In this document: one piece after another, positions 1 through 7,634 of the stretch
How the letters are laid out: every line of letters starts with the position of its first letter
How positions within the stretch are numbered: position 1 is the stretch's first letter
From: CAYMTN01 sp964393335
Lineage (GTDB): Bacteria; Chloroflexota; Anaerolineae; Aggregatilineales; Aggregatilineaceae
Direction of reading: 5' to 3'
Assembly: GCA_964393335.1 (NCBI GenBank)
Contig: CAYMTN010000053.1
Location: 1-26,365, forward strand
Length of the DNA stretch: 26,365 nt
Position numbers and translations under genes: made by a program
The notes under the pieces: model-generated
Told to the model about the DNA's origin: nothing
The model's database searches: none
What the model saw: the letters and a program-made list of their open reading frames with translations, nothing else

Positions 1-737
1 ACGTCGTAGCCGTAGCCCAATTCGTCTTCAGGCGCGAGCGCCATTTCCAGGTCTTCGATGTGCACGGCGGCACCATGCTCGACGGCGATAGTCTCGCCGC
101 GCACATGACGCAGCATCCCTTCGAGGATATACGCCAACCCGCTGCCGCCCGAATCGACCACGCCCGCTTTTTGCAGGATGGGCAGCATCTGCGGCGTGCG
201 CGCGAGGGCGTCTTTGGCCCGGACGACCACACGCTCCAGAATGTCGATCAGGTCAGTCGTGTCCTGGTATGCCTCTTCGGCTTCTTCGGCGGCTTCGCGT
301 GCGACAGTCAGAATCGTGCCCTCCACCGGCTTGATCACGCCCCGGTACGCCGTATCGGCAGCTTCGCGCAGCCCCCTCACCAGCCCATCGGCATCCAGCA
401 TTTGTTGGTCGCGCAGCGCATGGGCGAATCCCTGCCAGAGCTGCGACAGAATCGTGCCGGAGTTGCCGCGCGATCCCATCATCGCACCATGCGCAATATC
501 TGCCGCCACCTGCCCGATATGCCCGCTTTCATTGGCGCTGGCCTCTTTGACCGCGTTGCGCATCGTCATCAACATGTTGGTACCCGTGTCGCCATCTGGC
601 ACCGGAAAGACGTTGAGCTGATTCACGATGGCGTGGTGCTGATCCAGCCAGTCACGGCCTGCCTGCGCCAGGCGTTTCAAGGTGTGCCCATCACAAACAA
701 CCGGCTCAGTGGAATGGGGGGTAGGTTGGTCTGCCAT
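1..737 (-). CDS. fakA: DhaL-domain kinase, FakA/YloV family (N-terminal part, cut by left edge)
   Basis: N-terminal 245 residues of a dihydroxyacetone-kinase-like protein of the FakA/YloV family, which phosphorylates fatty acids bound to FakB for membrane lipid synthesis. Residues 42-55 carry the DhaL ATP/Mg signature NVFPVPDGDTGTNM with Asp48 and Asp50 as metal ligands, and a GSRGNSG stretch follows, as in the DhaL domain. The ATG at 735-737 was chosen because it lies 16 bp after the stop of the Asp23 gene and opens directly into the family's N-terminus. The C-terminal half lies outside the window. The order asp23 (yloU) then yloV beside rpmB is the same as in Firmicutes, which supports the call. 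Substrate use in this organism is inferred from the family; no FakB is visible. Confidence 0.9.
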   Translation of the reverse strand, partial: MADQPTPHSTEPVVCDGHTLKRLAQAGRDWLDQHHAIVNQLNVFPVPDGDTGTNMLMTMRNAVKEASANESGHIGQVAADIAHGAMMGSRGNSGTILSQLWQGFAHALRDQQMLDADGLVRGLREAADTAYRGVIKPVEGTILTVAREAAEEAEEAYQDTTDLIDILERVVVRAKDALARTPQMLPILQKAGVVDSGGSGLAYILEGMLRHVRGETIAVEHGAAVHIEDLEMALAPEDELGYGYD

Positions 738-753
738 GACGATCACTGCGCTT

Positions 754-1110
754 TCATTCGGTTCGGCTGACACGCAGGCCCTGAACGTGGACGTTCACCT
801 GGCCTACGGGCACACCGAGACTTTGTTCGACAACATAACGCACGCCGCTGATCAGGCTGTTGGCCACCGATGCAATACGCGTGCCATATTCGATGATTAC
901 GTACACGTCGATCACGATTTGCGCGCCGTCTTGCCGCACTTCGATGCCGCGATTCGGGTCACGCGTGATGCTGGCGGCGATATCTGACGCGAGATTGGGC
1001 GATGCCATCCCCACGACGCCGTAGGTTTGCAGCACGGCATGGCTCGCTAATGTGGCGATCGCGTTGGGCAAAATCTCTATAGTGCCGCGTGGTGTTTCAT
1101 TCGTGGTCAT
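754..1110 (-). CDS. Asp23/Gls24 family protein (YloU-like)
   Basis: A 118-residue protein of the Asp23/Gls24 (DUF322) family, small cytoplasmic alpha/beta proteins linked to cell-envelope stress. The central segment has the family pattern of a hydrophobic IVIDVYVIIEYG strand, followed by a helix with VANSLISGVRYVVEQ and a final VNVHVQGLRV strand. It starts at ATG 1108-1110 with only a weak purine stretch (GAGAAAA) as ribosome-binding site. It is transcribed divergently from rpmB and lies 16 bp before the DhaL-kinase gene, so both are probably one operon. The exact role of YloU-type proteins is not established. Confidence 0.9.
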   Translation of the reverse strand: MTTNETPRGTIEILPNAIATLASHAVLQTYGVVGMASPNLASDIAASITRDPNRGIEVRQDGAQIVIDVYVIIEYGTRIASVANSLISGVRYVVEQSLGVPVGQVNVHVQGLRVSRTE

Positions 1111-1125
1111 CGGTTTTTCTCATCA

Positions 1126-1131
1126 ATTTTA
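1126..1131 (-). promoter_or_regulatory. possible -10 box for the asp23-fakA operon
   Basis: TAAAAT on the minus strand (5 of 6 matches to TATAAT), 15 bases upstream of the asp23 start codon. No convincing -35 hexamer stands at 16-18 bp, so this is only a candidate. Confidence 0.25.
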
Positions 1132-1142
1132 ATGTACGGCCC

Positions 1143-1171
1143 TTGCATAACGCCTCGCTCTATGGTAGCAT
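1143..1171 (+). promoter_or_regulatory. rpmB promoter (sigma-70 type)
   Basis: TTGCAT at 1143-1148 and TAGCAT at 1166-1171 are separated by exactly 17 bp and lie about 40 bp upstream of the rpmB start. A GGCGTCC discriminator-like stretch follows the -10 box, similar to two other promoters in the window. Confidence 0.5.
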
Positions 1172-1211
1172 GGCGTCCGTTTACTTGGACAGATCTGCGC
1201 GAGGCATTCTC

Positions 1212-1409
1212 ATGGCAAAATGTGAAGTGTGTGGCAAGACGCCCCAATTCGGGCACAATGTCAGCCACTCAAACCGGAAAACCAATCGTCAGTTCAAGCC
1301 GAATATTCAGCGCGTCAAAATCATGCAGAACGGTCGCCTGGTCAGCAAGTACATGTGCGCCAAGTGCATCCGCACGATGAGCAAAGACGACAAAATCGGC
1401 GAAAAGTAA
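1212..1409 (+). CDS. rpmB: 50S ribosomal protein L28
   Basis: A 65-residue ribosomal protein L28, a structural component of the large subunit near the E site. It begins MAKCEVCGK and contains the family segment NVSHSNRKTNRQFKPNIQ. Cys4/Cys7 and Cys49/Cys52 form two CxxC pairs, so this is the zinc-binding (C+) form. The ATG at 1212 was chosen over upstream starts because the family starts there; GAGG at 1201-1204 is 7 bp upstream. It stands alone between its own promoter and a terminator. Loss of the zinc pairs in paralogues is a known zinc-starvation response; no second copy is visible here. Confidence 0.97.
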   Translation: MAKCEVCGKTPQFGHNVSHSNRKTNRQFKPNIQRVKIMQNGRLVSKYMCAKCIRTMSKDDKIGEK

Positions 1410-1439
1410 TTTCACACTCGAAACCCTTTGTGCGTTCAG

Positions 1440-1466
1440 AAAAGCCAGCGACTTGCTGGCTTTTTT
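1440..1466. terminator. bidirectional intrinsic terminator between rpmB and rpe
   Basis: A perfect 10-bp stem (AAAAGCCAGC, loop GACTT, GCTGGCTTTT) followed by two more T on the plus strand. The A-rich left arm gives a T run on the minus strand as well. It sits 30 bp after the rpmB stop and 10 bp after the rpe stop, so it can end both converging transcripts. Confidence 0.9.
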
Positions 1467-1475
1467 GATGGTGTT

Positions 1476-2147
1476 TTATGCCTGTGCGGCTGCCAGGCGC
1501 AGCGCGGCAATACGCGCCGCGATGCTGTCAGATGCCCGGAAGATCGATGTGCCTGACACCAGCACGTTTGCCCCGTGCGAAACAACCTGCGGCGTCGTAT
1601 ACTCGTCGATTCCACCATCGACCTGGATATCGACCGGCAGCCCGCGTGCGCGGATCATATCCCGGATTTCGCGAATCTTGGGCAGCATCTCGCTGATGAA
1701 GCTCTGGCCGCCATATCCCGGGTTCACCGTCATGACCAGCACCATGCTGACAAACGGTAAAATCTCTTTGATCATAACGGCGGGCGTGTGCGGGTTGAGC
1801 ACTACCGACGCCGTCGCCCCTCCTTCGCGGATCTGTTGCACGACGCGATGCAGGTGATCACACACTTCAACGTGGACCGTGATGTTACTGGCTCCAGCGT
1901 CGATAAAGGCTGGGATGTGTTTTTCTGGCTCGACGATCATGAGGTGGATGTCCAGCGGCAGCGCTGTCACGCGGCGAGCGGCCTCGACGATGTGCGGCCC
2001 CATCGTGATATTTGGCACAAAGCGGCCATCCATCACGTCGATGTGGATTTGATCCGCGCCGGCTGCGTCCGCTTCGGCGATCTGTTCACCGAGCCGCGTA
2101 AAATCCGCTGCCAGAATAGACGGGGCGATGCGAACAGCCGCTGACAC
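1476..2147 (-). CDS. rpe: ribulose-phosphate 3-epimerase
   Basis: A 223-residue TIM-barrel epimerase interconverting ribulose 5-phosphate and xylulose 5-phosphate in the pentose-phosphate pathway. Visible family motifs are APSILAADF at the N-terminus, HIDVMDGRFVPN with metal ligand/catalytic His35 and Asp37, HLMI with His68, the NPGYGGQ phosphate loop and QVDGGI with the second catalytic Asp. Length is normal for the family. The start is GTG at 2145-2147, set by an AAGGAGG Shine-Dalgarno 5 bp upstream. It has its own promoter downstream of the ftsK terminator. Confidence 0.97.
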   Translation of the reverse strand: MSAAVRIAPSILAADFTRLGEQIAEADAAGADQIHIDVMDGRFVPNITMGPHIVEAARRVTALPLDIHLMIVEPEKHIPAFIDAGASNITVHVEVCDHLHRVVQQIREGGATASVVLNPHTPAVMIKEILPFVSMVLVMTVNPGYGGQSFISEMLPKIREIRDMIRARGLPVDIQVDGGIDEYTTPQVVSHGANVLVSGTSIFRASDSIAARIAALRLAAAQA

Positions 2148-2177
2148 ACTAACCTCCTTGTTACAAACGTGCCGGGT

Positions 2178-2207
2178 ATCTTAACTGATCTCACGGCTAA
2201 AAAGCAA
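2178..2207 (-). promoter_or_regulatory. rpe promoter candidate
   Basis: On the minus strand, TTGCTT (2202-2207) and TAAGAT (2178-2183) are 18 bp apart, about 30 bp upstream of the rpe start and just after the ftsK terminator. Confidence 0.45.
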
Positions 2208-2230
2208 TACTCAATACACGTTCGACCACC

Positions 2231-2272
2231 GAAAAAGCTGCGCGGCACGGTAGAGAGTGAACCGTGCCGCGC
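2231..2272 (-). terminator. ftsK intrinsic terminator
   Basis: A perfect 12-bp GC-rich stem (GCGCGGCACGGT with ACCGTGCCGCGC, 9-base loop). On the minus strand it is followed after three bases by TTTTT. It lies 28 bp after the ftsK stop codon and separates ftsK from rpe. Confidence 0.88.
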
Positions 2273-2299
2273 GCTGCATGCGTATCAGACACCACCAAG

Positions 2300-5200
2300 C
2301 TATTTTTTGGATTTGAGCCGTTTGTCCACCAGCTTTTTGAAGGGGTCCGCGCCGGGTTTGACCAGCACCTCGCGCGTGCGCCCGCCGGGACGCGCTGCCC
2401 CGACGATGCCCAGCTCGAACAGCAGATCGATGATTCGCGCGGCGCGGGGATAGCCCAGACCCAACCGGCGCTGGATCAGCGAGGCGGATGCTTCCCCTTC
2501 GGCGATGACCAGCGCGATCGCATCTTCCAGCATCGGATCGGTTTCCGACAGCACCTCGCGGCGTGTCATACCGCGTTCCCAGGGGGCAACGGCAGGCGGT
2601 TCGATCCGTTCAGCCTCGATTGCCTCTTCGTGCCATTGTTTCCAGTAGTCTACGACCCTGTTGACTTCTTCGTCAGAGACAAAACACCCCTGGATACGGC
2701 GCGGCCCGGCGGCGTCCGGTGCCAGGAACAACATATCGCCCTGACCCATCAGCGATTCAGCGCCGTTTGTATCGAGCACAACACGCGAGTCCACGCCGGA
2801 CGCTACCGCAAACGAAATACGCGCCGGGAAGTTGGCTTTGATCAGGCCAGTGATCACGTCCACGCTGGGACGCTGGGTAGCAACCATCAGGTGAATGCCG
2901 ACGGCGCGTGCCATCTGGGCCAGGCGCGTCAGGGCGCGCTCGGTTTCGTCCGGGCGCTGCATCATCAGATCACCGATCTCGTCGATGATAATGACCAGAT
3001 AGGGCAGTTGCTCGTCTTTGCGGCGGCGACCCAGGCCCCTGTTGAACGTCTCGATGTTACGCGCAGCCTCTTTTTCCAGCAGTTTGTAGCGGCGATCCAT
3101 CTCGCGCGTGGCCCAGCGCAGCACACCGATGATCCGGTCCAGCTCGGTTTCGACGGGGCCTAACAGATGCGGCAGCCCGTTGAAACGCGACAGTTCAACC
3201 ATCTTGGGATCCAGCAGCACGATTTTCAGGGTATCGGGCGTGTTGTTCATGGCAAAGGCCGTCGTCATGGCGGCCAGCATGATCGATTTACCGGAACCAG
3301 TCGTCCCGGCGATCAGCAGGTGCGGCATACTGGCAAGGTCCGCGATGAACGGCTCGCCGGATACATCGCGACCCAGCGGCAGCGCCAGCAAATGATGACG
3401 CCGCCTGTAGAAACTCTCCGATTCGAGAACGGGACGCAGCGCGACGGTGCTGGGCTGGCGATTCGGAACCTCGATACCGACGTAGGCGTGACCCGGCACC
3501 GGGGCCTGAATACGCAGGCGGCGGGCAGAGAGTGCCAGCGCAAGGTCGCCGTTCAAATTAGTGATCTCGCTCACGCGCACGCGGTTGAGCACGGTTTCGC
3601 CCTCGCCGTTGACCGTTTCAGTGAAGGGGGAAACGGCGTACTGGGTGACGGTCGGGCCGACTTTGACGTCGATCACTTCGGTTTCGACATCGAACTCTAG
3701 CAGCGTATTTTTGATAATGCGCGCGTTGGTATTGATCTCTTCTTCGGTCGGTTTGTTTAACTCCACGTCACTCAAGAGTTCCAGCGGCGGCAGATCGCGG
3801 TCACGCTTGCCAACCTTTTTTACTTCTCGGAAATCATCGACGGTGAAGTACCGTTCTGATTCGTCGGGTCTGCGGTGGATGCGCGCGCGCGGCGCAGCCG
3901 GTACGACGCGGGCGTCGGGCAGCAATTCGCGCGGCACGATCGATGACCGGGTGCCCGGTTCGCCCGGCGCGACAAGGCTGCGCCCGTTGGCCGCTCCCAG
4001 CTTATGACGCGTCTTGACGACCAGTTCGCGTTTTTCTTCCTTTGAAAGCCGTCGCGGCCTGGGGCGCGGCGCTTCGGGCACGGCATTCTGGACAGAGTCT
4101 GCGCTGCCATTGGTCCGGTCCTGACCGGCAACCGGGGAATCCTGCTCGGCGGACTGGTTGGCCGTTTTCGCACGGGTTGCAGCCGCGCCGTTCGTACTCT
4201 GCGACGCCTGGTTATTGGGCGACGAATCGGGCGGCGGCACGGGATCGGGGGCGGAATCACGCGGCACGATAGAAGGCCGCTGCTGTGGACCGTCCGGCGC
4301 AGTGGGAACCGGAAGATCGACGTATCCCCCGGCATACGGATCGGGTTCCGGCGATTCGTCGTAGGGCGACGGTTCGGGACCCGGGCCGGTGCTCCCATAA
4401 CCGAGGTCAAGGGGCAGGGCTTCCAAGTGGGTGATGCTGCGCTGCAAACGCCCGTGCAGCCATTGTACGCCCAACAGCAAGTGGTGCATACGAATCCCCG
4501 ACGCCATGATCAACCCGGCCAGCAGCAGACATGTAAACAACGAGAGGGCGAGCGTATGGCCGACAAAGCCGGTTACCACCTGCATCAGTGCCCAGCCCAG
4601 GAAACCGCCGCCTTTGCCCTCATGTGCCAGCACGCGGGATTCCGGGTCATTGGCGATCAGGTGCAGCAGCGCGGTGAACGATCCAAATGCGATCTCAAGC
4701 GCCGTGATGCGGGTCCAGCCCAGTTTGACGAAGATACCGAATTTCGGTAACAGAATGATTGTGCCGGTTGCCATCACGCTCAAGGCAACCAGATACGCGC
4801 CGTACCCGAAGATCTGGCGCAGGGCACGCGACAAGGTGACGGATAACACGGCTTCGGACGCCGTGTTGAGCAGCGCGGTGAACATGACCACGCCCAGCAC
4901 GATCAACAAAATGGCGACGACTTCATCTGTCCAGGGGGGCAGTTTCTGGACGAGGCCCCGCCAGAATGCCGGGTCTTGCAGGGTTCTGGCAGCCGTCTGC
5001 GTGAGCATGCCCAGCCGTTTGGTCGGGCTGATGCGCCGAGTGATCTGCGGGCGTTTGGTTGCCCTCGGTGCGCGTGTCTTGGCAGGCGCGCTTTTGGCAC
5101 GGGCCTTGCGCGGCGCATTTTTCTGCTCGGTGGATTTGGACGCGGTAGGCGTTTTTTTGCTGCGTGATTGGCGCGTCGGTTTGTTGCCGGGCGTGCTGGC

Positions 5201-5407
5201 TTTCTGGGCAGCAGGCGTGTTGTCCGAGCGGGGCTTACGCGTCATCTTGCTCGTCGAGCCGCCGGGCTTGTTTTTGGTGTCCGGCGACTTGTCAGCCGAT
5301 GTTGGGTGCGTATTCCGCGTCGATTTTTGATCTGCGCTGGATTTACGGCGTGTTTTTTTGCGTTCAGACGTAGAACGACCGCCTCGGGCGGTCTGCTTCT
5401 TTGCCAT
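2300..5407 (-). CDS. ftsK: FtsK/SpoIIIE DNA translocase
   Basis: A 1035-residue membrane-anchored DNA pump that clears and segregates chromosomes at the division septum. Order of parts: a very basic Lys/Arg/Pro/Ser/Thr-rich tail (about 1-130), four or five membrane helices (about 160-310), a Pro/Asp-rich linker (about 330-530), then the alpha/beta motor and a C-terminal winged-helix gamma domain (about 955-1020). Walker A is GTTGSGKS (701-708, Lys707) and Walker B is LVIIIDEIGD (Asp809, Glu810). MVATQRPSVDVITG is the conserved FtsK segment after the ATPase core. ATG at 5405-5407 was preferred over TTG 5408-5410 because AGGTGA lies 7 bp before it. The gamma domain implies recognition of polar KOPS/SRS-like DNA motifs. 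It is monocistronic, ended by a strong terminator. Confidence 0.95.
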   Translation of the reverse strand: MAKKQTARGGRSTSERKKTRRKSSADQKSTRNTHPTSADKSPDTKNKPGGSTSKMTRKPRSDNTPAAQKASTPGNKPTRQSRSKKTPTASKSTEQKNAPRKARAKSAPAKTRAPRATKRPQITRRISPTKRLGMLTQTAARTLQDPAFWRGLVQKLPPWTDEVVAILLIVLGVVMFTALLNTASEAVLSVTLSRALRQIFGYGAYLVALSVMATGTIILLPKFGIFVKLGWTRITALEIAFGSFTALLHLIANDPESRVLAHEGKGGGFLGWALMQVVTGFVGHTLALSLFTCLLLAGLIMASGIRMHHLLLGVQWLHGRLQRSITHLEALPLDLGYGSTGPGPEPSPYDESPEPDPYAGGYVDLPVPTAPDGPQQRPSIVPRDSAPDPVPPPDSSPNNQASQSTNGAAATRAKTANQSAEQDSPVAGQDRTNGSADSVQNAVPEAPRPRPRRLSKEEKRELVVKTRHKLGAANGRSLVAPGEPGTRSSIVPRELLPDARVVPAAPRARIHRRPDESERYFTVDDFREVKKVGKRDRDLPPLELLSDVELNKPTEEEINTNARIIKNTLLEFDVETEVIDVKVGPTVTQYAVSPFTETVNGEGETVLNRVRVSEITNLNGDLALALSARRLRIQAPVPGHAYVGIEVPNRQPSTVALRPVLESESFYRRRHHLLALPLGRDVSGEPFIADLASMPHLLIAGTTGSGKSIMLAAMTTAFAMNNTPDTLKIVLLDPKMVELSRFNGLPHLLGPVETELDRIIGVLRWATREMDRRYKLLEKEAARNIETFNRGLGRRRKDEQLPYLVIIIDEIGDLMMQRPDETERALTRLAQMARAVGIHLMVATQRPSVDVITGLIKANFPARISFAVASGVDSRVVLDTNGAESLMGQGDMLFLAPDAAGPRRIQGCFVSDEEVNRVVDYWKQWHEEAIEAERIEPPAVAPWERGMTRREVLSETDPMLEDAIALVIAEGEASASLIQRRLGLGYPRAARIIDLLFELGIVGAARPGGRTREVLVKPGADPFKKLVDKRLKSKK

Positions 5408-5443
5408 CAAGTCGTCACCTTTGGATGCCGTGAAACTGCGGTA

Positions 5444-5472
5444 ATCATATCATAGCCAGCGACTGCCGGAAA
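5444..5472 (-). promoter_or_regulatory. possible ftsK promoter
   Basis: TATGAT (5444-5449, minus strand) lies 17 bp from a weak TTTCCG (5467-5472), about 35 bp before the ftsK start. The -10 box is good, the -35 poor. Confidence 0.3.
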
Positions 5473-5530
5473 GACTCAGCCTCTATTTTAGCACTGGTGT
5501 TCTAGGTTCGCAATTGATGTGAATGAGCTG

Positions 5531-5547
5531 CCCGCGCCGGGCGCGGG
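5531..5547. repeat. GC-rich perfect hairpin between ftsK and the response-regulator gene
   Basis: CCCGCGC, loop CGG, GCGCGGG: a perfect 7-bp inverted repeat 28 bp upstream of the response regulator's -10 box, with no T run on either side. It could be an operator or only a structural element. Confidence 0.5.
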
Positions 5548-5572
5548 ACCAACACCCCGATCGTGTAACGTG

Positions 5573-5581
5573 TGTTATAAT
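5573..5581 (+). promoter_or_regulatory. extended -10 promoter of the response-regulator/TPR operon
   Basis: TGTTATAAT: a consensus TATAAT (5576-5581) with the TGn extension, no recognisable -35 box, 50 bp before the start codon. It is followed by GGCGTCT, resembling the sequence after the rpmB and yqeY -10 boxes. Confidence 0.6.
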
Positions 5582-5630
5582 GGCGTCTCTTCACGCACCT
5601 GATTTTTGGCACGATGCCAGGAACTCGCTT

Positions 5631-6077
5631 ATGGGTGAAACACCAGGCAAGCCCCCGGCCCCCGGACCCGGCAACAACCAGCCCGCCGAGAAGAAACCGG
5701 CTCGCAAGGTGCTGGTCGTCGAGGATACGGTGGAGTTTGCCGAGGTGATACAGATCACGTTGGAGCGAATGGGGCTGCGCGTGTTTCACGCGACACATGG
5801 CAACAAGGCCCTGGAATTGTATCACAGCGAACAGCCCGATCTGGTGTTGCTAGATATCGCCCTGCCGGATACTACCGGCTGGAAAGTGTTGGACACTATA
5901 CGCGAGGAGCAGCGCGGGGAAAAAACGCCGGTTGTATTGGTTATCACCGCCTACGGAGACCCGGCCAACCGGCTGATGGGCAAATTGCAGGACATCGCCG
6001 GTTATTTGATCAAACCGCTGCTGCCCGATGAGATCGAGCGGGCCGTCGCAGATGCATTAGAACTACCCCGCCAGTAG
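5631..6077 (+). CDS. single-domain response regulator (REC only)
   Basis: A 148-residue CheY-like receiver with a 25-residue Pro/Gly/Lys-rich leader and no output domain. Phosphorylation machinery is complete: acidic pair Glu31-Asp32 in VLVVEDT, phospho-acceptor Asp75 in LVLLDIALP, the switch Thr in VITAYGD and the conserved Lys in YLIKPL. ATG 5631 was chosen because AGGA lies 8 bp upstream and it opens after the promoter; a longer in-frame start at 5523 would lie upstream of the -10 box. No histidine kinase gene is near, so its partner is encoded elsewhere. The TPR gene follows after 17 bp, suggesting one transcript. Output is presumably by protein-protein contact. Confidence 0.88.
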   Translation: MGETPGKPPAPGPGNNQPAEKKPARKVLVVEDTVEFAEVIQITLERMGLRVFHATHGNKALELYHSEQPDLVLLDIALPDTTGWKVLDTIREEQRGEKTPVVLVITAYGDPANRLMGKLQDIAGYLIKPLLPDEIERAVADALELPRQ

Positions 6078-6094
6078 TCATTATTGAGGTTGCA

Positions 6095-7519
6095 GTGAAA
6101 ACCCGGCGTTCGTTACTCTCAGCCACCCTGGTGCGTTTTTTTCTGGTGGCTGCGTTTTTGTTTGGGGCAGGGATAGCCCCACGCGGCCAGCGGATTGCCG
6201 CCTGGATGCGTGCGGGCCAGCAAGCCGCCGGTCAAGGGGAGTACGAGCAGGCCGTGATGAATTACGGCCATGTTCTCCGCATCTTGGGATCACAGCCCGC
6301 TGTTTTTCAGCAGTTGGCTCAGGCCAGCCTGGATGCCGGGCATTATGCCGATGCACGGGCGTACCTGTACCGCGTGGCCGATCAAGCGGGCTGGAATCCC
6401 GCGCGGCGTGACCAGATGCGGCTAATCCTGGAACACGATGGCGAGAAAGCACAGTCGATTGCATTGATCTATGCCGCGCTGGACGACGGGAACGCCGATC
6501 CTGCGGCATTGCGCGATCTGGCGCGGGAGCAGATCGCGCGTCTGGAGTGGTCGCAGGCGGCGATTGTTCTCGAATACTGGCTGGCGACGGAGCCGGACAG
6601 CGCCGAAGCAGCTTACTTGTTGGGGATTCTGCTGGCACCCGAACACCACAAACAGGCGGCGGCGTATCTCAGCGACGCCGCGCGCGATCCGGCGTGGGCG
6701 GGGCGTGCGGCAGCAGTCCAGGCGGCGTTGGCGGCGTATGACGTGTACGCACTGACTGACGCCCACATGCAGTTAGGTATTGCCTTGATCCGGTTGGGGG
6801 AATGGCCGTTTGCCGAACACGCGCTGCAACTGGCGCTTGACGTGAACGCTGTGAATCCGACCGCATTGGCGTACCTGGGTTATGCCCGTGACCAGCAGGG
6901 CCGAGACGGGCTGGCCGATATTCAAGACGCTCGCGCGATGAACCCCAACGATCCGCTGATTTATTATCTGCTGGGGTTGCACTGGCGGCAGGCGCAGGAC
7001 CATCGGCAGGCGTATGAGGCATTCAACCATGCCTACTGGCTGGATGCGGCGAATCCGGCGTTGGCTGCCGAAGTGGCGGTGTCACTGCAAAACTTGAGCG
7101 ATCTGGCCGGGGCGGCAACGTGGTATCAGCAAGCAGTTGAGCTGGCCCCGGCTGATATCCAGTGGCGGCGCTTGCTGGCCGCTTTTTACGCCGATACCGG
7201 GTTTGAGTTGGAAAGCAGCGGGCTGGCCTTCATCGAACAGGCGCATGCGATCGCGCCGGATGACGCCGATATCCAGGCCAGCCTGGGCTGGGCATACCAG
7301 CAGCTCGACGATACGCGCCGGGCATACGACGAGTTGAGCGCCGCCGTGAGCGCGGACCCCGCGCAGCCGCGCAGCCGCTATTATTTTGGCGTGGTATTGG
7401 AGCGGCGCGGCGATGTGCAGGGCGCGGCGGATTCATATTGGTTTGTCGTGCAAGCCGTTGGAGCGGATTCGCCATACGGCCTGTTGGCGTCGCGGGCGTT
7501 GCAGCGGTTGGGCATGTGA
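6095..7519 (+). CDS. membrane-anchored tetratricopeptide-repeat protein
   Basis: A 474-residue protein with one N-terminal hydrophobic helix (about 13-30, after a Lys/Arg start) and then almost only TPR-type helical hairpins. Clear repeats lie at about 36-70, 155-190, 220-285, 285-355 and 390-460 (patterns such as ALAYLGYARDQQG, IYYLLGLHWRQ and IQASLGWAYQQLDD). It is therefore a protein-binding scaffold, probably facing outward from the membrane, with no catalytic domain visible. The start is GTG at 6095 with GAGGT 4 bp upstream, 17 bp after the response regulator stop. Partner and role are unknown; co-transcription with the receiver protein suggests, but does not show, a functional link. Confidence 0.85.
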   Translation: MKTRRSLLSATLVRFFLVAAFLFGAGIAPRGQRIAAWMRAGQQAAGQGEYEQAVMNYGHVLRILGSQPAVFQQLAQASLDAGHYADARAYLYRVADQAGWNPARRDQMRLILEHDGEKAQSIALIYAALDDGNADPAALRDLAREQIARLEWSQAAIVLEYWLATEPDSAEAAYLLGILLAPEHHKQAAAYLSDAARDPAWAGRAAAVQAALAAYDVYALTDAHMQLGIALIRLGEWPFAEHALQLALDVNAVNPTALAYLGYARDQQGRDGLADIQDARAMNPNDPLIYYLLGLHWRQAQDHRQAYEAFNHAYWLDAANPALAAEVAVSLQNLSDLAGAATWYQQAVELAPADIQWRRLLAAFYADTGFELESSGLAFIEQAHAIAPDDADIQASLGWAYQQLDDTRRAYDELSAAVSADPAQPRSRYYFGVVLERRGDVQGAADSYWFVVQAVGADSPYGLLASRALQRLGM

Positions 7520-7571
7520 CGTGATGGTGCGGCGCAGTTATGCGGCGCTGAAGCGCGGTCCCGGACGCGGT

Positions 7572-7599
7572 TCGACAGGTGGGGCAGGCGTGATACAAT
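7572..7599 (+). promoter_or_regulatory. promoter before the LamG-like gene pair
   Basis: TCGACA (7572-7577, 5 of 6 to TTGACA), 16 bp, then TACAAT (7594-7599) with the TGn extension. It lies 35 bp upstream of the start codon. The stretch TGATACAATTTG recurs in the leader of the hdr operon at 20183-20194. Confidence 0.5.
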
Positions 7600-7634
7600 T
7601 TGCCATCCGGGAGCATTTTTTCAGGGAGTCTGGC

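Noticed and set aside
2264..5330. Long plus-strand open frames (up to 299 codons) opposite ftsK
   Set aside because: They mirror the codon structure of ftsK, show no recognisable domain and have no ribosome-binding sites; ftsK has clear Walker motifs.
7520..7634. Longer N-terminus for the first LamG protein starting at 7521
   Set aside because: It would place a basic stretch before the signal peptide and ignore the GGGAG site 7 bp before ATG 7635.
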